64,000 nucleotides of DNA from Daphnia carinata (lineage: Eukaryota; Arthropoda; Branchiopoda; Diplostraca; Daphniidae): the NCBI RefSeq assembly GCF_022539665.2, contig NC_081340.1:3410001-3474000 (forward strand), read 5' to 3'. The translations under genes and the position numbers were made by a program. The notes under the pieces were generated by a model. The model saw only the letters and a list, made by a program, of their open reading frames with translations, was not told where the DNA came from and ran no database searches. This document shows positions 50,494 to 61,395 of this stretch, one piece after another; position 1 is the stretch's first letter; each line of letters begins with the position of its first letter.

Positions 50494-52523
50494 AAATTGG
50501 GTTGCAAAAATGGATTTCCAGTCTCCGATCTTAAAAGACACACAAAAAGGCTAAAAAGTTAGGTTAGCTTTCGTCAACCTAACTTCATGAGCTTGTATTT
50601 CCGATATGCATGTGACGTGCAATGTCCCACTACGTGAATGCTAGCCATTGCGACAGGCCGAATGCCGGTTGCAGGGTTCCGTAATAGCGTAGTCAGAGGT
50701 AGTAGAACGTCACTAAAGCGTAGCATAGGACGCGCCAGAGGGAAACTCTACTCATGGGAACCGTGATGGTCTCGTGAGATGTGAACGGCGGACCCACACC
50801 TGAATCACGAGATGATCACCACGGCTCCAACAGAGGGAGGCACATGCAAGTGCTTTATACTTGATTTTTTGCACGAAAACTGCGTTGATAAGAAGTTGTG
50901 GGACTCCCGTACCATGACGCGTTTTTAGTTATTAAAAATGAATTTCAGGTAAAATCTTTTAATGAACTTTATTTGATTTTTTGTGGTGATTCAAAATATA
51001 TGCGTGATTTTCAAATCGACAAGTAATTTCTTTTCATAATAACACTATCACTGATGGTAGCTACCATTATCTTGCTGAACACTATAGCACCAATTACACT
51101 CTTAGTTGTAACTTATTAAACTTTATTTGTGCATTGTATTTTGCTGTTGGGTAGAAATTGTATATCTAAGAAGCGCTTGATCTCATTATGATCGCAATAT
51201 AATTCGTCATAACATGCATCAAGCCAAACTCATGTAACACCAGACTACGCCGTACACAGCAGTTGGCCATTACGGTAACCAACCCGTCTGCGATAGCCAT
51301 ATCATCGTTGTATGCAAGGTTTGATGAACTCTGGTTAGGTAAGCATTCGCAAGAACACGTTGGGTCTAACGTTTGTCTAATGCCCTTTGTCTTCTATGAC
51401 TCATCGCGAGGTGACCTGCTTGTATGTAATAAGAGCATGCTATAGCAACGCGGTATGGCTCCTAGCTACACACCTCTCTTTTTCTACATTTATCATACTG
51501 TGTACATACGTGTATCTCTTTACAACGGCTAGTAACATCGGCGAAACCTGAGCTAAAGAATTGATTGAAGCTCATTAAGAATATTTTAAGATCAACCGCT
51601 TTGGAAGGAAAACAAATTAAACTGTATTATATCGAATTTTTTAGGCAAGTGATTTCACGTGATTTCTTACGAGATACTCTTAAATGAAAGTGGAAGATTA
51701 TCGTCGAATACTTCCAACTAAAAGCAATAAAAAAAACATCAAATATCAAGCGCTACAGGTGACTTCTTCTGCGAGGCTCCTTGAAGACATCGTTCCCTGG
51801 TTTCCGCGGTTTACTCGTTTCCTGGTTGAAATAACAGGGATAATAAATTGGCGATGCCATGAATAATTGAGAAAAAACCGACGTCGGTTGTTTTACTTGG
51901 AGTATGCAGTGCAGCTCCTGGGTCACCCACTTGTCCGCGTTCTGGCTCCTCCCAAGTTGTGTGGTGTTTCACTTTCTCATCCAACCGCTTGAATTCCTCA
52001 GCTTCCTTTTTACCCATTTCCTGCTTACCTATTGGGTCAAGAAAAGCATGTTTTAAATTTATCGGGATAAAACGGGGCAACTAATAAAGCACTTGGCTTA
52101 ACGTTGCCCGATTCCGGCTTCACGCCCTCCGTCCCCGGTAAGCCTTCCGTACCATCGCCGGGAGCGGTAACCCAATCGTGAACGGCTTTTAGAACACCCT
52201 TCTCACCTGTGGAAAATTTTGCAAGTTAAAAAGCGTCTGCTACCCACCGCCCAAGTTTGTGAAAACAATACCTTTCTCTTCGCCGGTGATGTCTGTTCCG
52301 GGCTGCTTGCTTCCTTCCTTTATTTCTGCATTTGGTAAGTCAGTTTTTTTTTAACGTTCTATCACGACATTTCAATAAGACACGTACCAGTAAAGACGGT
52401 CCTACCTCCGGTTTCGGTAGTTGGCTGCTGTTGCTCACCCTCTTTAGAAACAAGATTTGATCACAATGTCGTCAGCGAAGTTAGACTTAGGAATTCACAC
52501 TCTTTACCTCGAGCTTTTTCAGT
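50494..52523. repeat. Tandem duplication, unit 2 (about 2.05 kb)
   Basis: This is the second copy of the unit at 48,439. It contains the working exons 26-28 and the end of exon 25 of the large LEA-like gene. The part 50,619-50,898 is identical to 48,563-48,842. Each unit also has a 60-codon plus-strand open frame, but differences between the two copies are mostly amino-acid changing and there is no ATG, so I do not call a gene. Confidence 0.92.
51897..52036 (-). pseudogene. Out-of-frame tail of the LEA-like gene
   Basis: Directly after the stop of exon 28, an open frame continues with EFKRLDEKVKHHTTWEEPER and ends at a good donor (A|GTAAAA at 51,897). The same peptide is readable in unit 1 (EFKRFDEKIKHQTTWEEPER). 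It lies in a different frame from exon 28 because unit 2 lacks one T at about 52,046-52,048 relative to unit 1. It is either a recently disabled C-terminal part or a sequencing or assembly error hiding an intact longer exon. Confidence 0.6.
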
Positions 52524-55500
52524 GGCTTTTGCTCCGGTATCCTGAGCGGATTGTTTGGCAGCAGCAGCGTAATCCATAGTTTTCTCTTTGCCTTCTGAAA
52601 GTGCAATAGTTTGGCTTAACCAAAAATAGAACAGAGATAGTGTACTGGAAAGCTACCTCGTCCTTTTTCTGCGATCTTTGATCCCGTCTCCTGCATGGCT
52701 TCCTTTCCTTGTTGTGCTGTGTCCTTTGCCGACTCTTTCAGCTCTATAAGCATGAAAATTTTGTCATTCACGTACGAAATCTTGGCATGTTATGGTTAAT
52801 TTTTTGTTTTCTTACCGTGTCCTTTCTCACTGGCCTTCTGGCCAGTTTCCTTAGCTGATTCAATTCCTCTCGAGGCCATATCTTTGGCCGATTCTTTCAT
52901 TTCTGGACGGAAAAACAGTACATTAGCACGCGTACAAGTGACACAAGAAAGTCACAAAGGTACAAACCATGTCCTTTATCGGCCGCCTTCTGGCCAGCTT
53001 CCTTAGCCGACTCCGTTCCTCTCGACGCCGTATCTTTTGCCGATTCCATTCCTCTCGACGCCGTGTCTTTTGCCGATTCCTTCATTTCTGCGAGTTAGTC
53101 AAACAAAACGCGACATTTGTAGTATGCAATCAAATCGTAGGATCAGAATAGCGTACCATGTCCTTTGTCAGCGGCTCTCTGGCCCTTTTCCTTCAATGAT
53201 TCCATGCCTTCGGAGGCAACGTCCTTAGCAGATTCTTTCATCTCTGATAACGTAACAAATGTGATGATATCAACGATTAACTGTGTAACTATTGCAAAAA
53301 AACGAACCATGTCCTTTGTCAGCAACTTTTGATCCTGTTTCCTTGGCCGACTCCATTCCCCTAGAGGCCATTTCTCTGGCGGATTCTGCCGTTTCTAAAC
53401 AAGAAAACCCATACTTTAAACACATCTTCGAATGATTTGTTCGATTGAGGTAACGGAACTCACCACGTCCCTTTTGGGCCGCACTTGAAGCCGTTTCCTT
53501 TGCATAGTCTTTAGCTCCCTCAGTTGTTTCTTTCATCGATTCTTTGATATCTGCAATGAATCAGAACACAATTTAAACGCAATTTTCAATCCCAATTGAT
53601 TGGCATGCTCGACATTAAGACGTAGTGCCACGCAAAATGTTTCAATCAGGCAAATTACTAACCATGCCCTTTATCGGCAGCTTTGGATCCAGCTTCTTTG
53701 GCTGATTCCACTCCTCTTGAAGCCATATCTTTTGCGGATTCAGCAGTTTCTAAAAACCAAACATGAAACATTAACTAAGCTACCATATCCCGCGATATCC
53801 TAGCTAGGGAACGTAACACTTACCACGTCCTTTCTCTGCGACTTTAGAGCCAGCTTCTTTAGCAGTTTCCATGCCTCTGGATGCCGTATCCTTTGCGGAC
53901 TCTACTCCTCTAGAAGCCATGTCTTTGGCAGATTCAGCAGTTTCTAAAATGAGCAAAGTATTAGTAAAGTTTAACTCTCCAGCCAAAGATACGAAAAACA
54001 GTCCGTTGGACGGGCCACTCACCGCGTCCTTTGTCAGCGATACTTGAACCGGTTTCCTTCGCATATTCCGCTGCCCCGGAAGCCTTCTCCTTTGCGGCTT
54101 CTTTAACATCTAAAATAACAATCATTTTCGTCGAGATTAACCCAATATTTAAATAATTTGATCAAGCAAGAACGATTTCTTACCACGTCCTTTCTCAGCA
54201 ATTCGCGAGCCGACGTCTTTGGCTTTCTCGACTCCTTCAGATGCCATTTCCTTGGCAGATTCAGCGGTCTCTGTAAAAATATTCCGTATTGTGCTCTTTC
54301 TACTAACAAGAGAGGTATGAAATCGATCAGCTTACCTTGTCCCTTTCCTACCATACTCGAGCCCGTATCTTTCACATACTCTGTAGCTCCAGAAACGGTC
54401 TCCTTAATCGATTCTTTTACATCTACAGAATACCAAAAATGAGTTAATACGAATTGAATTCTTGATCTATTTCTCCGACAACGCCCATGGGTGGCGGAAT
54501 AGTTTGATTAGATGGATGATAGTAATTACCGTGTGCTTTTTCAGTGGCAGGCCGCACCCACTCACGAAGCGATTCCACGAATCCTTTGCCTTTCTTCGGC
54601 GCCTCTGCTTCGGCCTCTCTCAGCGACGCTTCCTGGGCTGTTAATATTCGTATGTTCATGACTAATTGCACTGTACGACTTGAAAACGCATTTCCAGTTT
54701 TACCTTGTTTTCTTTCGCCAATATCAGCGCGGGTTTCTCTTAGAGTTTCTTCCGCTCCATGACCTAGATTTTCCAATCCTTCTTTGAATTCTAAAACATA
54801 AGAAAAGTATGTAAGCTCGAGATACAACGTTAAGATTGATTAATTCACCTCTTCCTTTGTCTGCCAAGCCAGAACCAGTTTCTTGAATGGATTCCTTGGC
54901 GCCTGTGGCTCTTTCTTTCAACATCTCTTTTGCTTCTGCAAGAAAAACTTTACGTAAGGACATGAAATGCGCTTTTTATACAAACTAATTCTAACCATGT
55001 CCTTTCTCCATTGCTGCATCTTTGATTCCCGTTGCTTCTTCTTTTGCGGCTTCTTTGGATTCTGTAAAAGAACGTGCAACGTTACGCTAGTCACAACAAT
55101 CAACTAATGGAGATATACCTTTTGCTTGCTCGGCACTGGTTTTAGTTCCCTCGCCACCTGTAAAAACAGCGTTTTGTTAACGTCGCATAGGCTTGATAAT
55201 TGCCCTTAAATCATAATTTTACTCACTTTTTGCTGTTTCTGCAAACTCTGGTGTTAGGTAATCGCGGATTGTTCCCAAGATCCCTTTGCTTTCTTGCTGT
55301 CCTTCGGGCTGTCGGGCAGATTCCTTCATCGATTCCATACCCTCTTTGAAAGTGTTTAGAAGACAGCTTATCATTTAATACCCGTAACATATTTTTTACT
55401 CGTAAATATTACCACGGCCTCTTTCCGCGATGTTTGAACCAGTTTCTTTTGCCGATTCTTTTGCTTCTTCTGCTGATTGCTGGATGTTTTCTTTCGCTCC

Positions 55501-56697
55501 TTGGGCCGATTCCTTCGCCCCTTCAGCCTTTTCTTTGACAGATTCCTTTGCTCCTTCTGCTGATTCCTTTAGAGATTCTTTTGCTCCTTCAGCCGATTCT
55601 TTGATGTATTCCTTGGCATCTAGAAAGAGCATCGTTCATCAGTGTTCCAATCCGCGTTCTTATTGAAATTAGAATTCTCTCACCATGGCCTTTTTGGGCC
55701 AGACTTGCGCGAGCTTCCTCTAACTTTTGTCTGGCATTAGCAGCTGCATCGTAAGTGGAATCCTTGGCGCCAGTTAGTGTATCCTTGACGTAATCTTTGG
55801 CACCGGTGGCAGCATCCATGGAAGTATCTCGGGCACTGGCCATGGTGTCCATCACGGCTATTTAAAAAACGATTCTAACGATTAGAAGACGGGAAATTTA
55901 ACTCGTATGTAAACTGTTAAAACCTACCGTGAGTGCCACCAGACAACGTATCCATAACGTACTCTTGAGCATGTGCTGCCGTTTCCGAAAGACCTAAGCC
56001 ATAACAACATTTTCAATTGTTGCGCATCGTAACATGAGTAAAGAAACTTACTTTGAAGACTTTCGCTTACAGTACTCTCGACAGACTGCTTCGCTCCAGC
56101 AGCAGTTTCCATTAAATCTAAACGAGAAAATTCTTTCAGGAAAATGGTTTTTCAAACACTAATTATTGAACCTACCATGTTTTTTCTGTGCATATGTATA
56201 GCGAATAGTGTCCATTAGACCACGAGCAGATTCTTTGACTTGAGCATCAGCTTTTTCGATGTCATGAGGTGTAATTTCTGAACGTCATTCGAATGTTAAA
56301 AATAATGACCAAGAGAAGCCCACTTTGAACTCGTAATAATGTACCTGCTGGTTTATTTTCAGATGAGGTTGGCGTTATACTGCCAATTACGGACTCTATG
56401 AACGAGGGTTTCCTTTCAGTCTCTTCCGGTTGGGGTTCTGCAACATGCAATTTCTTTGTAAAACAGCTAGGAAAGGTGTAAATTACCATCAAAATAACGA
56501 CACTCACGATTTTCTCCTTCAACGTGGGTTACAGTTGTGAACTGTCTAACCTCTTTTGGGTCAGGCTGTTTCCCGATAGGCTGCTGAATATCCTCTTGTT
56601 TAGAATCCATGATAGCTTTCAAACCCTGACGAAATTGAACTCTGGGAAATGTAAGCTGTAAAGCACGAAGGTGGCTAGTACCAACCAAACGATACAT
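52037..56697 (-). CDS. Large modular LEA-like protein, 28 exons
   Basis: The product is a hydrophilic, Ala/Lys/Glu/Ser-rich protein of about 929 residues, most like group 3 LEA proteins. Exons run from 56508-56697, 56345-56437, 56176-56277, 56052-56117, 55928-55993, 55684-55857, 55413-55619, 55227-55343, 55119-55157, 54996-55061, 54849-54935, 54704-54790, 54530-54637, 54336-54422, 54184-54270, 54023-54109, 53824-53943, 53663-53749, 53464-53550, 53308-53394, 53157-53243, 52968-53087, 52816-52902, 52657-52743, 52508-52594, 52388-52441 and 52272-52325 to 52037-52206. Every junction is phase 1. Twelve exons are 87 nt and encode a 29-residue module (ESAKDMASRGM, ESAKETGSKVA, then DKGH); two of 120 nt hold one extra 11-mer. 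The first residues MYRLVGTSHLRALQLTFPR are Arg-rich with no acid until Asp31, as in mitochondrial presequences; a second ATG (Met30) could start a cytosolic form. Membrane or lipid-surface binding is an alternative role. The stop at 52,037 comes from a 1-base deletion relative to unit 1, so the tail may be longer in intact alleles. Confidence 0.85.
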
Positions 56698-57082
56698 TAG
56701 TACAAGACTTGTAGGTAGATGTGGCTCGAGAGCCGGATAGCTAATGATTCACCTTTCCAAAAGCGTAGTTTATTAAATACTCGATCTAGCTCTCCTTAGG
56801 CGACGAGCAGGCGAATGATCTGAAGTGTTCGTTGTTGCTGTTCTCGCTTATAAGCCTCGCAAAACGTAGCCAACGCGATGACTGTATACGATTTAATAAC
56901 GTTTTGTATTGTGTTTGGTCCTTTTTTCTGTCGCGATACACTTCAAGGGAAACGTATATCTCAAGGGAAGCGATCGAGAAAAGCATAGCATAATTCCATA
57001 TTTTTTGTTGCAAGGACACTTTATGACATGGCAACGATAACTATATAATTAAGGGACATTTTTACTCGTGTTTTTCGTTAAT
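56698..57082. promoter_or_regulatory. Upstream region of the large LEA-like gene
   Basis: This is 385 bp between the LEA-like start codon and the CIB stop codon. It must contain the LEA-like 5' UTR and promoter and the CIB 3' UTR, since both genes run on the minus strand. No element is recognised with confidence. Confidence 0.45.
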
Positions 57083-58943
57083 TTACATGATGAGCTTGAA
57101 AGAGGTAGCAAAATCTGGTAGCTTTTTTACGACAAGTTGAAACTCGGCTTCGTTAATTGAACGGTTTCCTTCTACTCCGGCCTCTTCCAGGATCTGCAAG
57201 GTCAATTGGCACAAAAAGAAACACGTATGAGTAAGAGATATTATCTGGGGTTTTTGTCTTTTTTCATATTTTCTATTATGAAATAGCATTTACATAGCCG
57301 ACGACTTCGTCCCTTTCCGGTAGTTTGGTAGAATTCTCTGAATCGCATGTTAGAAAATCGATGAGTCTCCCGAGATCAGAGGCTGTCAACAGACCATCGT
57401 TGTCAAAATCTGGAACGAGAAAAGGGATAAAGATATAAATATAAGTCGACAGATGATAGGTATTAAAAATAGCAAAAAAAAATTCGAAATTTACCGTAAA
57501 TTCTAAATGCAAAAGATGCGCGGACGCTGGGTGGAGCCTTTTCGCAAAAAGCCTTGGGAAAGCAAGAAAACAGTTAAGGAAAAAGAAATCTGATAAAAAA
57601 AAGAACACATGACTAGCTGAAATGCGTAGCTCGACCTTGCTGTGGGTGAAAAGAAAACAAAAAAAAAAAAAGTCGTTGCTACTAAGACAAATGAAAGCTA
57701 AACTTACCGAAGCGAGATCGACGAAATCGTCAAACGAGAAACAATCGTCTTGTTTGGAAGAGAAAACGTACGCCAGACGCTGTCGGAAAGGATTGCACTG
57801 GTATAGAAAGAACAAACAAAAAAAGATATTTATGTTTTCGTCTAGTTGTTTGGTTGTTCCCGTGAATAACGGACAACGGGATGAAAACAAACAAAAACAA
57901 TGTTTTCCCTACAACGTGAGTTGACTTTACGCAAGATCGGATGTGGGCCATATGCAACATAACGTGGTAAAAAATTGCTGACTTTGTGATGTGAGACAAG
58001 GGTTCGGATGAGCTAATCATTCATGGGTTCAAGTTACTTTCTACGTCGTCACATTAATCCCCGCTGAAAGATACCGATCGGGTTCGGCGTTCTTTAAATG
58101 AAACTTGTGAAAAGCCTGCAGCGTAGCCGCTGATGAATCAAGGTCGTGATATCGGGATTTGTAAATATGTGCCCACTACGCAGTTACAAACGTTTCCTTT
58201 ATCCCTTATTTGATGGTATGAATTTCCCACCTTTCCTGCAAGATGATTCAGCGTGCGTCCGCATAGAGGAATGACTTGGCGTTAATTACAAGTGAAAAAC
58301 AAAAAAAAAAAGATTCGAGCATCGTCAAAATTTCAACATAGCTGGAGACCACTATATGAATTATGAAATCTGGGCCATATCCAGAGCGCTCAGAGTCGCC
58401 TCACACCCACTATACAGAATTCCCGCAGTTTATTACGCAGTTTTATGAACCCTCAGTCACGTTTCAATGCTGTTGGGCATGCATGTGAAATCTGAAAACA
58501 GACGTTTACCGCTGGGAAAATCCTGTCGTTGCACAAATAGATATGTTATCAGTACATTGAATTAGTACCTTGAGCTCTTCAATTGACGCAAAAATATCGG
58601 CCGCTGGAAGTCTAACTCCAAATGGGTTGGCTTTTACGGCATTCGGATTTATGCGGTAAAACCGGTCAAACAGTCTATAACAACCCACTTTTATTATCAA
58701 TTTGTTCCGGAATGAAAAACTCAAAAAATGGATTAGTCATTTTTACTGGTATATTACCGAATGATATCTCTGCGGCTGAAGTAGGTGAGTTCGCCTATTT
58801 TTTTTTAAGAGTAAAACGTTATTGAAGTTTCGTAACACACGAATGTCGTGAAAAATTTTTTTTTAAGTATGCCAATGTTTTTGTAACTTACAGCATTCGT
58901 CGATATCCTCAAGTGACAATAAAGTTGTTGGTTTAGCTCCCAT
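57083..58943 (-). CDS. Calcium and integrin-binding (CIB) family protein
   Basis: This is a small EF-hand protein of 184 residues (human CIB1 191, CIB2 187). Exons: 58892-58943, 58758-58794 (37 nt), 58569-58674, 57708-57797, 57495-57537, 57294-57409 and 57083-57193; all phases agree. The order of motifs fits CIB: LTYFSRRDIIRLFDRFYRI, ELKCNPFRQRLAYVFS, FDDFVDLAS, SFAFRIYDFDNDG and the ending PDFATSFKLIM, which is closest to CIB1. The third EF-hand loop DFDNDGLLTASD (110-121) has all acidic ligands. The fourth (154-165, GVEGNRSINEAE) has lost Asp at positions 1, 3 and 5 and the Gly at position 6, so calcium binding there is doubtful. MGAKPTT offers a Gly2 for N-myristoylation. CIB proteins bind integrin tails, kinases and TMC channels; which partner applies here is unknown. 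Confidence 0.92.
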
Positions 58944-59721
58944 TACTTTGTAGACTCCTATTCTGGTGGGGTCTGCGTCACGTGTTCAAAATACCAATGT
59001 GTCAAAAGGAAATAAAGCAGAAGTTTCACGCTACAGTGTGCAGAACGGACGAATGCTGCAAAGTTGTCGAGTGACCGTTCGTTAAATGCCTTGTGTGAAG
59101 AAAACGATTCTGTTGCAGAGACGTAACTTACACGCTGTTTTATCTCGAGTGACTTCGTGTGTGTGAGTTACACTTTCTAAATTTATCAATAGCTGCAAAG
59201 TCAACCCAAAACCCACCACACACTTCCAACGTTGCACCGAAACGAAAAATGCACGAGCACACGCCCATTATGCCATGAAAACACGTATGGCATTAGATAT
59301 AGCCAGTAAAAACTCGGTTGACTGAAAAATAGAACGCTAGTTCACAGTCACCCGAAGCGATCGGACGTGGCGTGATTCGAATTACTTCACGACTAGCCCT
59401 TGCTGGTTTACTAGTCTGCTGGGCTTTATGCCGGAAAAAACTTAGCCATGTCCTTAAGTAAGATGATAGCTCAATAACTCTTTTCTTCAAGGACTAAGGA
59501 AGTGGACAGCCAATAGCTTAGTCTTATACTGTCGTGTGGATTTTCTTCCGCCTGAGCTGATGCCTTAGTTCAATGTCAAACACTATATTCTCATGCAACT
59601 TCATTGTACCTTAAGACTGAAAATGAAGAGATATTACTGAATCTCCTGTATAAATTCAATAAATCAATGTACATGACACCTTGTTTATTTGATTAACTTG
59701 ATCTACAAACGTAAAACATAT
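58944..59721. other. Gap between CIB and MRPL47 genes
   Basis: This is 778 bp holding the CIB promoter and 5' UTR and the MRPL47 3' UTR. Short open frames on the minus strand near 59.3-59.5 kb have no resemblance to known proteins. Confidence 0.5.
59684..59689 (-). terminator. Poly(A) signal of MRPL47
   Basis: On the minus strand AATAAA occurs 33-38 bases after the MRPL47 stop codon, a usual distance for a short 3' UTR. Confidence 0.55.
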
Positions 59722-60761
59722 TCAAGCTGTATTGAATTCGTGACTTCCCCGAGTAGTCTTGACGAATCTGAGTCTTTCTACGTTGACGTCAGGGTACTTG
59801 GCTTGTAGAGCTTCTTTATCCATGTTGGGGAAGTATTTGAGAAGCATCGCTGCCTCTCTTTCATGAAGTCTAAAATAAAATTTGGAAGAATATTTTTTTT
59901 AACGGGTACATCGCAATTATCGTGGACAAAAATCTGAGAAACGACAGCTGAATTAGAAAGTGTAAGCATTCAATTAACCCACCTTTTTTGCTTGAGTCTC
60001 AATTTTCTTTCCTTTTCTTTGATTAGATATTGGAACTTCAATGTTGCTCTGTCTTTCACTTGTGTCACTGCTTCTATTGGCCCACGGACAACAGCTAATG
60101 GATCGGTAGGATCTAATGTATTTTCACCTCTAGGTTTTGGTGCTTCTTCACCAATTTCAAGCTGCCAATATGCATCATTTCTTTCATGAATGACTTGTTC
60201 GAGCCTGGTCATACTGTCCTGGATTTTATCGATTCGTTCTGGTGATGGAAAGAGATGACAAGCTTCACGACAATTGTACTCCATCGTCAGCAGCATATTC
60301 CTTTCCTTCAGGAGCACATACCTAAATGGTGGCCACAGGTTTATCAATTACCACAATAACGACACTTCTCGGATTTATTATTAGGGTGTTCAGTGGTTGA
60401 TTATTTCAAGTACCATAATTTGTGTAGATCAACATTACTCTTGATTCGAAGCTCATCTAATGTCCAAGAACGGCCACTTTTGACTTCACTTGCTCCAAAA
60501 TTTTTAGTATCATCGAAAAATTGCATTAAGTTTGATGATTTGAGCGAGGTCGTGTGAATGGAAGTAGAGTTTGCCGGTCGGAAACTTAAGGGACAAAGTC
60601 AATCAAACTGGATTAATCATTGAAGGTAAAGAGCATAGATTATACTAAAATTTGTATTACCATTTTGATGACGAAAACAAACCAAATGTTTGCTGACTAT
60701 TAACTTTCTTATGAAACGAAAAAAAACACGTGAAGAATTTATTTCTCACAGGGACGGCCAT
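59722..60761 (-). CDS. MRPL47: Mitochondrial ribosomal protein L47 (uL29m)
   Basis: This is a large-subunit protein of the mitochondrial ribosome, at the peptide exit side. Four exons join in phase: 60661-60761, 60414-60584, 59983-60321 and 59722-59869, 252 residues (human 250). Family marks are [19 protein letters not shown], the split codon for the Trp of [31 protein letters not shown] and, at the C terminus, [16 protein letters not shown], which matches the KKFPHLAEAQ end of human L47. The start [19 protein letters not shown] is Arg/Lys-rich without acidic residues, as expected of a mitochondrial presequence. The arthropod-like insert after EEAPKP differs from human. It is unrelated in function to its neighbours. 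Confidence 0.95.
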
Positions 60762-60954
60762 TATGTGTTGTCTGTTGTGTTTTTTTAATGGATATTACTT
60801 AGAGAAGCAATTACTAGATGGCGGGAGCCACTATCTCGTTAAAAAAATGCGTATTTGCGTGACACAAAGGCATTAACCATTAAATCTCCTTTAGGCCGAT
60901 AATTAACGAATCACGGAGGACATCAAGTTCCCGAATCTTTGAACGTTATAGTTG

Positions 60955-61395
60955 CATACCGAATATTTGTGCTGTATCGCAGCTAATGCGTACTGGCACG
61001 CTAGAGCGAACCAGCGCTTCTTGAATATTCGATGTATTTAAAAACAGTTCACCTAATGAAAAAAAGAACAATTTTCCCGGAATCAGCATTCACTTTTGAA
61101 TATATCCTGTGATACTAAACCAATTCTGATGAGGTTCAATTTTTGCAAAAAAAATTTAAGCCCGACTAAATAAACCCGACTTTTCTCGGTCGGGCTTAAA
61201 AAAATTTTCTGCAAAAACTAAAACTCATCGGAATTGGTTAAGTATCATAGGATATACTTAAAATTGAATGCTGATTTCGGAAAAATTGCTACTTTTTTCA
61301 TAAAGTTAATCGTTTTTGAAATACACCGAATATTTGATACAATACTAGCGCGCCAGTACGCTACAGCGCTAGCACGATGCAGAAATAATGGGTTT
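60955..61395. repeat. Foldback of the satellite module
   Basis: Two inverted arms of about 210-220 bp (60,955-61,175 and 61,190-61,395) meet at a short centre with AAGCCCGACTAAATAA. Each arm resembles the GC-rich part of the satellite modules: the CGGAATTGGTTAAGTATC-type stretch, then the ATACACCGAATATTTG end, with CCAGTACGC words. Arms differ by many point changes, so the structure is old. It could be a foldback transposon or a hairpin left by rearrangement of the satellite. Confidence 0.7.
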
